This document shows, in pieces, positions 23,676 to 29,933 of a DNA stretch of 39,114 bases. The notes beneath the pieces were generated by a model that was not told where the DNA came from, did not search any database, and worked only from the letters and a program-made list of their open reading frames with translations. A program made the translations under genes and the position numbers. The stretch's first letter is position 1. Each line of letters begins with the position of its first letter. This DNA comes from an uncultured Gemmatimonadota bacterium. Lineage in GTDB: Bacteria; Gemmatimonadota; Gemmatimonadetes; Longimicrobiales; Longimicrobiaceae. Location: positions 1 through 39,114 of the forward strand of contig CADCTW010000183.1 in the NCBI GenBank assembly GCA_902805735.1, written 5' to 3'.

Positions 23676-24317
23676 ATGCTTCATACGATGAGCACAGCAC
23701 GGCCAGCTCGCGAGCCGCGTCGGCCCGGCGCCATGCCCGGCCCGGAGCAGGATCGCGAGACGGACATGCTCCTGCTGGAACGCATTCAGCGCGGCGACGA
23801 GCAGGCGCTCAGCGCCTTCTACGACCGCTGGGTGCAAACGGTGTATTCCGTCGCCGCCCACCTGCTGGGCGACGCGGACGACGCCGACGAGGTCGTGGAG
23901 CGGACCTTTTCGCGGATCTGGCGCGATGCCTCACGCTACGATCCGGGGCGGGCGGGCGTCGCCGCGTGGGTCGTGGTGATCGCCCGGAGCGAGTCGCTTT
24001 CGCGGCGCCGCGGCAGGGTTCGCCGCGTACGGCACGACGCGCTGCGGGTGGATCACCTGGTCCACGAGGCTTTCGTCCCGCCCCCGTCGCCGCTGCGGGA
24101 GGCGGAGGAGAGCGAGCGCCGCGAGCTCATCCAGCGCGCGGTCAGCCGGCTTCCGGACGAGCAGCGGAGCGTGGTGCGCCTCACGTTCTTCGACGGCCTC
24201 AGCCAGACCGAGATCGCGAGTGCGCTGGGCGTTCCCCTGGGTACCGTGAAGACGCGTGTGCGGCTTGCGTTCGCCAAGCTGCGCGCCTCTCTCGCCGTGC
24301 TGCACGAGAGCACCTGA
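23676..24317 (+). CDS. ECF-type RNA polymerase sigma factor
   Basis: Group 4 (ECF) sigma factor, 213 aa. After a 35-residue basic leader, region 2 spans about 35-105 (FYDRWVQTVYSVAAHLLGDA, then DADEVVERTFSRIW), binding core polymerase and the -10. Region 4 is at about 148-208 (AVSRLPDEQRSVVRLTFFDG, then LSQTEIASALGVPLGTVKTR), a helix-turn-helix for the -35. The ATG at 23676 is preceded by CAGGAG with a 5-base spacing. MSTARP... five codons in is an alternative. No zinc-finger or RskA-like anti-sigma gene follows, which is unusual for this class. A palindrome begins 4 bases after the stop, then a lipoprotein gene. Confidence 0.93.
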   Translation: MLHTMSTARPAREPRRPGAMPGPEQDRETDMLLLERIQRGDEQALSAFYDRWVQTVYSVAAHLLGDADDADEVVERTFSRIWRDASRYDPGRAGVAAWVVVIARSESLSRRRGRVRRVRHDALRVDHLVHEAFVPPPSPLREAEESERRELIQRAVSRLPDEQRSVVRLTFFDGLSQTEIASALGVPLGTVKTRVRLAFAKLRASLAVLHEST

Positions 24318-24321
24318 GCCT

Positions 24322-24388
24322 GGTCACACAGAGGCACAGAGACACAGAGAGGAACACTCCTCTGTGTCTCCGTGTCTCTGTGTGAGCC
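24322..24388. repeat. Gene-end palindrome (repeat R), copy 8
   Basis: Left arm GGTCACACAGAGGCACAGAG plus ACACAGAGA (24322-24350); right arm TCCTCTGTGTCTCCGTGTCT to GTGAGCC (24358-24388). Pairing is imperfect in the middle. It follows the sigma factor stop by 4 bases and precedes a gene in the same direction. Confidence 0.85.
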
Positions 24389-24437
24389 CTGCTGTTTGGA
24401 GCCCCACATGCCCACCTATCAGCGGGAAAACAGATCA

Positions 24438-24800
24438 ATGGGCAAACTTCGACTGGCCCTCTCCGGGGTGAGCCTGCTGCTGAGCGGGTGCGGAGAGCTG
24501 CTCGGGACCCAGTGCTCGGACGAGGGGCGCTTCGCCGTGGACGTCGAGGTGCGGGACGCCCGTACGGGCGGCGCCCTCACCGAAGGCGTCGTCGTGATCA
24601 TCCGGGAAGGCGCGTACGCGGACACGGCCCGGTCCCCCGTGCTGGCGGCGGGGTTCGAGCGGCCCGGGACGTATGACGTGCGCGTACAGAAGGCGGGCTA
24701 CCAGGAATGGACTCAGCGGGGTGTGCAGGTGACCCGGGGCGGCGGATGCGACCGCCTCCGATCCGCCCGGATCACCGCACAGCTTCAGCCGGCCAGCTAA
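24438..24800 (+). CDS. Small lipoprotein with carboxypeptidase-regulatory-like (Ig-like) domain
   Basis: Predicted lipoprotein of 120 aa: signal peptide MGKLRLALSGVSLLLSGC with a lipobox LLSGC (Cys18), so lipid-anchored. The mature part is one small beta-sandwich resembling CarboxypepD_reg/PEGA-like domains: VDVEVRDARTGGALTEGVVV, then RPGTYDVRVQKAGYQEWTQR. ATG at 24438 is chosen because it opens the signal peptide directly; ATG at 24408 is an alternative. Two further Cys (TQCSDE and GGGCDR) may form a disulphide. No partner is evident; it may belong to the stimulon of the upstream sigma factor, which is inference. A strong hairpin follows the stop by 33 bases. Confidence 0.8.
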   Translation: MGKLRLALSGVSLLLSGCGELLGTQCSDEGRFAVDVEVRDARTGGALTEGVVVIIREGAYADTARSPVLAAGFERPGTYDVRVQKAGYQEWTQRGVQVTRGGGCDRLRSARITAQLQPAS

Positions 24801-24833
24801 CCCCGGCAGCCGTCCGCGACGAGCCATCCGCTG

Positions 24834-24869
24834 GAGGGGCCGTGCACGAATGCTCGTGCACGGCCCCTC
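24834..24869 (+). terminator. Hairpin terminator after the lipoprotein gene
   Basis: Perfect 16-bp stem, GAGGGGCCGTGCACGA (24834-24849) with TCGTGCACGGCCCCTC (24854-24869), loop ATGC, followed by the pyrimidine-rich TCTCTTGATC. Probably an intrinsic terminator, although the T-tract is weak. Confidence 0.75.
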
Positions 24870-24887
24870 TCTCTTGATCACCGTTCC

Positions 24888-24943
24888 GCCGGGGGATGAA
24901 TCCCCCGGCTGGAACCACGGGAAGCCCGCTGAAGCGGGCTCGC
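24888..24943 (+). repeat. Repeat B, copy 1 (double hairpin)
   Basis: Hairpin 1 is GCCGGGGGAT-GA-ATCCCCCGGC (24888-24909). Hairpin 2 is AGCCCGCT-GA-AGCGGGCT (24923-24940). They are joined by a TGGAACCACGGGA linker. The second copy at 34379-34433 has different stem bases but the same loops and linker. It lies in the 360-bp gap 24801-25160, which otherwise holds the terminator and the promoter region of the next gene. Confidence 0.85.
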
Positions 24944-25160
24944 GTCTCCGCCGGATGGGTGCGGCACCCGTACGGGCCCAGTTCATAGAGCCCGTGTCCG
25001 ACGCATCACAGTCGCCGGAGAGCGGCAGCTATGTAACATTGGGTGCCGCTCTGATGGTGTGCCAAGCAGCCCCAGGTATCCGTTCCGCCCGTGGTATTCT
25101 CGTTGCAACGCACGCAACGGGTGGGAAGGGCGGCGCGAGTAAGATCCCACAGGGGGAAGG

Positions 25161-25420
25161 ATGACAACGAAGGAACAAGCGATCCAGTTGATCGAGCAGC
25201 TTCCCGCCGACGCGACGATCGATGAGATCGTAGGCGCGCTCCAGCGCCTGAGCGCCATAGCTACGGAGCAGCCGCGGGTCGAGTCGGATGCCGCTCTTCC
25301 GGAGGGCAGCGTGTGGGACCTGCTCGAGCACGCCGCCGGGACGGTGGGGATGCCCGCCGATTGGCGGGCGGGCACGAGCATCGCCTGTACGGCAAGCCGC
25401 AGCGCTCGGCCGGGGCGTGA
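25161..25420 (+). pseudogene. Small unrecognised protein gene, frameshifted near its end
   Basis: The product starts MTTKEQAIQLIEQLPADATI then DEIVGALQRLSAI, an acidic helical N terminus like small antitoxin-type proteins. It continues ALPEGSVWDLLEHAAGTVGM, then PADWRAG. In the same frame it then loses sense and would run on for hundreds of codons. In the next frame HEHRLYGKPQRSAGA followed by TGA at 25418-25420 completes the protein, matching my memory of a family ending in WDxLExxAGTVxxPxDWxxxHxHxLYG. A single base is probably missing in the G-rich run 25365-25373. With the repair the protein is about 86 aa and ends 7 bases from the convergent response regulator. The function is unknown; it could be an antitoxin without a visible toxin, or a sequencing error in an intact gene. 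Confidence 0.65.
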
Positions 25421-25427
25421 GGGCGGG

Positions 25428-26078
25428 TCAGCTCTCGGCGAGCCAGCCGCGGCTGAGGGCGTAGCGGACCATTTCGGTGCGGGTGCGCAGGCCCAGCTTG
25501 TCGGTGATGCGCGCCTTGTAGGTCTCCACCGTCTTGGTGCTGATCTCGAGGTCGGCGGCGATCTCCTTGTTGCTCTGGCCCCAGGCGATGGCCCGGAGCA
25601 CCGCCTCCTCCCGCTCGCTGAGGGAGGCGGTCGGGATGGAGAACGATCCCGGCGCGCGCCGCGCGTTGCGCAGGAGGCTTCCTGCCAGCCCCGGGTCGAC
25701 GTACGTGCCCCCGTCGGCGACCATGCGGATGGCGCGGACCAGCTCGTCGGCGGCGGCGCGCTTCAGCACGTAACCCGCCGCCCCAGCGTCCAGGAGCCGC
25801 GTCAGGTGGCCGCGGTCGTCGAACGACGTCAGCACCAGGACCTTGACGTCCGGAAGCTCGCGCGACAGACGCTCGGTAGCCGCGGCGCCGTCCAGCACGG
25901 GCATGGAGAGATCCATCACCACCACGTCGGGCGTGAGGCGGTGCGCCTGGGCGACCGCCTCCTCACCGTCGCGGGCCTCGCCCACGATCTCGATGCCGCG
26001 GCTGGCCTCCAGCATGGCCTTCATCCCGGCGCGGACGACTTCGTGGTCGTCGGCCAGTACGATGCGCACGGTGGTCAT
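25428..26078 (-). CDS. NarL/FixJ-family response regulator
   Basis: Two-domain response regulator, 216 aa. Receiver (about 3-120): acidic pocket ADDHEVVRAG (Asp10, Asp11), phosphoacceptor Asp56 in VVVMDLSMPVLDG, and the Lys in AGYVLKRAAADEL. The LuxR-type helix-turn-helix output domain is at about 150-212: LSEREEAVLRAIAWGQSNKE, then IAADLEISTKTVETYKARI. Its start ATG (26076-26078) overlaps the stop of the sensor kinase by ATGA, so the two are one translationally coupled operon and a cognate pair. The targets are unknown. Convergent with the frameshifted small gene, leaving only 7 bases between stops. Confidence 0.95.
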   Translation of the reverse strand: MTTVRIVLADDHEVVRAGMKAMLEASRGIEIVGEARDGEEAVAQAHRLTPDVVVMDLSMPVLDGAAATERLSRELPDVKVLVLTSFDDRGHLTRLLDAGAAGYVLKRAAADELVRAIRMVADGGTYVDPGLAGSLLRNARRAPGSFSIPTASLSEREEAVLRAIAWGQSNKEIAADLEISTKTVETYKARITDKLGLRTRTEMVRYALSRGWLAES

Positions 26079-27226
26079 CGGGACGGATCGTCGCGCTCTG
26101 TGGAGTCGCTCCCGGGCGCAACGGGCGCGCGGATGAAGAGGCAGGTGCCGCCCCCCGGCGAAGACTCGATCTCCAGGGACCCGCCCAGCCGCGCCACACG
26201 CTCGCGCATCCCGCGGACGCCCAGCCGCCTCGAGTTCTGGGAGGAAGCCAGGACCGCATCCACGTCGAATCCGGCCCCGTCGTCCTCCAGGATGATGGAA
26301 AGGGTGCCCGCGCGGCGCTCGATCACCACGCCTACGTGCCCGGCCCGCGCGTGCTTCACCACGTTGGTAAGCCCCTCCTGCGTCACGCGGTAGAGCATGG
26401 TCTCCACCTCGGAGGCGAATCGTTCGTCGCCCAGCCCGATGCGCTGGAGATCCGCGTCGATCCCGTTCCGCTCCGACCACTCGTGCAGCAGGTTCTCGAT
26501 GGCGGCCGCGAGCCCCAGGTTGTCCAGCGCCGGGGGCCGCAGGTCCAGGGCGAGCTGCTGCACCTCGCGGGCGATCCGCGCCGCCAGGTTTTCCAGCTCC
26601 ACGATCCGCGCCGACTGCTCTTCGGACTCCGTTCCACTTCGCAGTCCACGCAGCCCCACGAGCAGGGCCGTGACGAGCTGCCCCATCTGGTCGTGGAGCT
26701 CCCGCGAGAGACGGAGGCGCTCTTCCTCCTCCGCCACCGCGAGCTGCCGGAGGAGGGCGTTGCGCTCCTCCTCGATCGCTCCCACCGTGATCTGGCCCAT
26801 CAGCAGCGGAACGCGGTTCAGCCGGCCGAAGACGCGGCCCACGCTCTTGGCGTCCGGCACGCCCGGGTAATCGTCCAGCCAGCGAAGGGCGGCGCCGTCG
26901 AGTAGCTGGGCCAGCTCGTCGAACTCCCGGATGATCTCCTGGACGTCGAAGCCCTGGCCGCGCCGCAGGCGGGCGATGTCGCGCATTTCTTCGGTGATGA
27001 TCTGTTCGGCGGTGAGCTTTTCCGTGTCCGGAACGCACAGGAAATCCGCCGCTTTGGCGAGAACCACGGGAAGATGGTCCAGCAGGTCGCCGTGCGGCAG
27101 AACGCGGCGCGGGTCCAGCCCGAGCTGGGAGGACAGGGTATCGACCCAGTCGCTGGTGAGACGCCGGCGGTCACGGACGAGCCGGTCTGCCGCGAACTGC
27201 GCAAACGTGGGAGCAGCCTGGTTCAT
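26075..27226 (-). CDS. Soluble sensor histidine kinase (HisKA_3) with N-terminal RsbRD-like sensor
   Basis: Cytosolic histidine kinase of 383 aa. Residues about 5-120 form a four-helix RsbRD-type N-terminal module (LLDHLPVVLAKAADFL at 48-63; ARLRRGQGFDVQEIIREFDE at 85-104), a domain that senses stress or binds small ligands in Rsb-like proteins. HisKA_3 has His178 in ERLRLSRELHDQMGQ. The HATPase shows EGLTNVVKHARAG, EDDGAGF and LGVRGMRERVARLGG. No transmembrane segment is present, so the signal is intracellular. It lies directly upstream of, and overlaps, the NarL-type regulator. The 214 bases before it (27227-27440) are GC-rich with no clear promoter. The membrane kinase at 4232 has a similar module at its C terminus. 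Confidence 0.95.
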   Translation of the reverse strand: MNQAAPTFAQFAADRLVRDRRRLTSDWVDTLSSQLGLDPRRVLPHGDLLDHLPVVLAKAADFLCVPDTEKLTAEQIITEEMRDIARLRRGQGFDVQEIIREFDELAQLLDGAALRWLDDYPGVPDAKSVGRVFGRLNRVPLLMGQITVGAIEEERNALLRQLAVAEEEERLRLSRELHDQMGQLVTALLVGLRGLRSGTESEEQSARIVELENLAARIAREVQQLALDLRPPALDNLGLAAAIENLLHEWSERNGIDADLQRIGLGDERFASEVETMLYRVTQEGLTNVVKHARAGHVGVVIERRAGTLSIILEDDGAGFDVDAVLASSQNSRRLGVRGMRERVARLGGSLEIESSPGGGTCLFIRAPVAPGSDSTERDDPSR

Positions 27227-27440
27227 TTCCCCTCCGCGCGAAGGGTGAGGGACGACCTCTGCTGTCTTGGGCGAGGTCAGAACCAGATCGCCGGGGAGGA
27301 GGATCCCCTTTGAAGAAGTCCGGTGGTCTCGAAAGAAGGCGAAGGGAGCGCAAGTCGCGCAACTATAACAAGATAGCGGCCCGCGCCCCGTCCGGCAACT
27401 CGGATGGGACGCGGGCTCTCCACGCGAGGCGCGGCGCGTT

Positions 27441-28043
27441 TCAGTGCGCGGCGCTCAGCTCCGGCCGCGGCGGAGCCGCTTCCAGGACGCCGGCGACCGC
27501 GGCGAGCAGCTCCGCCGGTGCGCACGGCTTGGCCAGTACCGCGGAGCACCCGATTGCGAGCGCCCTGTCCCGCTGTTCCGGCGAGAGCGCCGCGCCCAGG
27601 AGCACGACGGGCACCGGCGGCGACTGCTGGATGCGCATCCGGGCGATGGTGCGGAGCGCCGCGTCGAAGTAGGGGCCGGGGTCGAAGACGACCAGCAGCG
27701 GGGCGATCTCCTCGTCGGCGGGAAGATCGGAGGAGCGGCCGGCCTCCACCACCGGGTACCCGCTCCTCCGCAGGAGCCCGCCCAGCGCCGCGCGGGAGCG
27801 GTCATCGAGATCGACCACCAGGATCGCCGGCACCGCCTGCCCGTCGCGCGGCGCGGTCCGCGCGGGCGACGGCGAGCCGGGTACGGAGGCCTCGTCCTCT
27901 CCGGTGCCGCCTTCCAGCGCGTCGAGCTTCACGAGCGACTCGCGAAGGAAGTCTTCGGCGCGCCGCAACTGCTTGTCCAGCCGATCCCGCCGGCCACATG
28001 CCAGGGAAAGGTGAGCGTCTCTTTTGCTGCGATCCATGGTCAA
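27441..28043 (-). CDS. Receiver-domain protein with N-terminal coiled extension
   Basis: Stand-alone receiver of 200 aa with no output domain. Residues 1-50 are charged and probably coiled (RLDKQLRRAEDFLRESLVKL); 51-70 form a linker. Receiver, 72-190: ILVVDLDDRSRAALGG (Asp78 to Asp81 acidic pocket), phosphoacceptor candidate Asp121 in LLVVFDPGPYFD, VVLLGAAL in place of the Thr/Ser switch, and Lys172 in VLAKPCAPAELLAAV. The motif around the Asp (FDPG rather than D-x-MP) and the absent Thr/Ser suggest a degenerate or atypical receiver. ATG at 28041-28043; ATG at 28035-28037 is alternative. It shares the KPCAPEL-type segment with the receiver just upstream, suggesting duplication. Confidence 0.85.
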   Translation of the reverse strand: MTMDRSKRDAHLSLACGRRDRLDKQLRRAEDFLRESLVKLDALEGGTGEDEASVPGSPSPARTAPRDGQAVPAILVVDLDDRSRAALGGLLRRSGYPVVEAGRSSDLPADEEIAPLLVVFDPGPYFDAALRTIARMRIQQSPPVPVVLLGAALSPEQRDRALAIGCSAVLAKPCAPAELLAAVAGVLEAAPPRPELSAAH

Positions 28044-28176
28044 CTCAACTCCCTCCGCAATGATACGGGTCGCTTGCCACCCCTGGAGAACCGGGAGCGG
28101 CAGGTCCCATCACGATCCGGTCGGCGTTCTCCCCGCCCGTGCATTCCAGGGGGGACGCGGTTCACCTCCGCCCTGC

Positions 28177-28563
28177 TCACGCGGCCATCCCCAGGAGCGA
28201 CTGGATGCGGGCGGCGATCAGCTCGGGAGCGCACGGCTTCCCCAGTACGTCGTCGCACACCGCGCGCATCCGCTCCCTCGTCGCCTGCGACTCGCACCCG
28301 GTCACGCCCACGATGCGCAGCCCAGCGGCCGGCATGTGCTCCCGCAGCGACTCGGCGGTCTCCACCCCGTCCAGCACCGGCATGCCGATGTCCATCAGCA
28401 CCAGGTCGGGACGGTGCCGGTGAACGTGCAGGATCGCCTCGCCGCCGTGGGCCGCTTCCACGACGCGGTAGCCACAGTCCAGCAGGAAAGCCACGTACGC
28501 CTCGCGAGTGGGGGCGTGATCCTCTACTACCAGGATCGTCTTCTCAGGCATCCTCTTCCTCAT
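28177..28563 (-). CDS. Single-domain response regulator (CheY-like)
   Basis: CheY-like receiver of 128 aa, no output domain. Seen: ILVVEDHAPTREAYVAFL (acidic pocket Glu14, Asp15), phosphoacceptor Asp58 in LVLMDIGMPVLDGVETA, Thr in IVGVTGCES, and Lys in VLGKPCAPELIAARI. All canonical residues are present. Two ATGs are possible, 28561-28563 and 28549-28551; GAGGAAGAGG just before the second favours it. It lies 133 bases upstream of the atypical receiver, same direction, with no kinase in between, so it may take phosphate from either kinase in the window or another. Upstream is a divergent flavodoxin-fold gene. Confidence 0.93.
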   Translation of the reverse strand: MRKRMPEKTILVVEDHAPTREAYVAFLLDCGYRVVEAAHGGEAILHVHRHRPDLVLMDIGMPVLDGVETAESLREHMPAAGLRIVGVTGCESQATRERMRAVCDDVLGKPCAPELIAARIQSLLGMAA

Positions 28564-28670
28564 CGCCGCAAGTTATTTCCTCTCCGTCGGTTATAAGCTA
28601 GGCGGGGGTTGGGGGCAGCGGTATCGGGGATGGCGGAGGCGGGGCGTCAGGGAATTCCCCGACTGAACAG

Positions 28671-28702
28671 AGCCCACACAGAGACACAGAGACACGGAGA
28701 GA
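28671..28702. repeat. Gene-end palindrome (repeat R), copy 9, left half
   Basis: AGCCCACACAGAGACACAGA then GACACGGAGAGA is a left arm only. Unlike most copies it lies between divergent genes, just upstream of the flavodoxin-fold gene start region. Confidence 0.75.
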
Positions 28703-28781
28703 AAATCTTCGTGCCGGGCACGCATCGCGCGTGTGGGGACCGGGTCCGCGTGCCACTTCCACCCGCGATCCCCAGGGCCCG

Positions 28782-29846
28782 GTGAAGCCGAACCCCGAGA
28801 GCTCGGAGCTCCCCGTCGAGCGCCGTCCCTTCCGCGTGCTGGTCATCAGCGGGTCGCAGCGAAGGCAGTACAACTGCCCCGGCGTCGATTCCAAGTCGCG
28901 CGCCCTGATGCTGCGCATGGCCGACCGCCTCCCGCCGGAGTGGGAGATCGACCTGGAGGACCTGGGCAACGTCTACAAACGCGAGCGCATCCAGCCGTGC
29001 AACGCGTGCGCGTCCACCTCGATGGCGCTCTGCGTGTGGCCCTGCAACTGTTATCAAAAGAACGACGGCGCCGAGCCGGACCTGATGTGGAACCTGGACC
29101 TGTACGCGCGGCTGGAGCTGGCCGACGCGTGGGCCATCCTCGGCCCGCACAACTGGTACGGGCCCTCCACCAACCTAAAGGCGATGTTCGACCGCCTGGT
29201 GTGCATGAGCGGCGGCAACCCGCGCGAGGAGCTGATCGCCCACAAGGACCCGGAGCGGGCCATGGCGCTGGAGCACTCGCCGGAGTGGGAGGAGCTCAGC
29301 ATCAACCACCTGGAGGGGCGCACGGCCGGGTTCTTTTGCTACGGCGACGAGGGCGCGGACGAGGTGGGGGAGGACGGCCGCCCGAAGAAGCTGCGCCACA
29401 AGGGGTACTTCGACCCCAGCGCGGAGCCGTTCCAGGATGCGCGGGACGCGTACGCGCCGCTGGTGTGGCAGTGCCGGTACAGCGGGATCGAGGTGCCGGA
29501 CGCGCTCTGGCGCTACTGCACCACCGGCAAGGGGAAGCCGTACAGTGACGACCAGGCGGAGGACATGGTCCGCGACGGCGGGTTCCTGCGCGCCTTCGAC
29601 GAGTGGACGGACGCGTTCGCCGCGTTCGTGCGCGGCAAGGGCAAGGTGCCGCCGGCCCGGTACAGCGCCGTCGGCTACGATCCGCCGAAGCACCGCTGGG
29701 CGGACACCCGGCTCAAGTGGCGCCAGGTGAGGATGAGCCTGGGCGCCGCCCCCGCCGGCTCGTCGCCGGCCGAACAGGAGGCGCTGGGGCTGAACCGCGA
29801 CGCCACCTTCCACCCCGAGCGGAGCGAGAACACCCGTAACCCCTGA
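28782..29846 (+). CDS. Flavodoxin-fold NAD(P)H-dependent FMN reductase-like protein
   Basis: Flavodoxin/NADPH-dependent FMN-reductase-type protein, about 354 aa from the GTG at 28782 (AGGG 5 bases before it); a GTG at 28731 in the same frame is alternative. Seen: FRVLVISGSQRRQYNCPGVD near the N terminus, where the loop binds FMN phosphate; a Cys-rich stretch PCNACASTSMALCVWPCNCY; and AWAILGPHNWYGPSTNLKAM, the flavin-ring loop, then FDRLVCMSGGNP. The C-terminal 150 residues (YFDPSAEPFQDARDAYAPLV; HRWADTRLKWRQVRMSLGA) extend past the basic fold. The four-Cys cluster is of interest but no metal site is proven. Convergent with the importer operon; substrate unknown. Confidence 0.82.
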   Translation: MKPNPESSELPVERRPFRVLVISGSQRRQYNCPGVDSKSRALMLRMADRLPPEWEIDLEDLGNVYKRERIQPCNACASTSMALCVWPCNCYQKNDGAEPDLMWNLDLYARLELADAWAILGPHNWYGPSTNLKAMFDRLVCMSGGNPREELIAHKDPERAMALEHSPEWEELSINHLEGRTAGFFCYGDEGADEVGEDGRPKKLRHKGYFDPSAEPFQDARDAYAPLVWQCRYSGIEVPDALWRYCTTGKGKPYSDDQAEDMVRDGGFLRAFDEWTDAFAAFVRGKGKVPPARYSAVGYDPPKHRWADTRLKWRQVRMSLGAAPAGSSPAEQEALGLNRDATFHPERSENTRNP

Positions 29847-29873
29847 CGCCCGGCACCCTCCGATCGGCGATGC

Positions 29874-29933
29874 GGCTCACACAGAGGAACAGAGATGAAG
29901 TCACCTCTGGGCCTCTGTGTCTCTGTGTGAGCC
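29874..29933. repeat. Gene-end palindrome (repeat R), copy 10; translated as the end of the importer fusion
   Basis: GGCTCACACAGAGG (29874-29887) and a right arm ending CTCTGTGTCTCTGTGTGAGC with C at 29933. The central ATGAAGTCACCTCTG matches copy 4. On the minus strand the importer gene reads through the right arm and stops at the TGA 29903-29901 in the loop. Confidence 0.9.
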
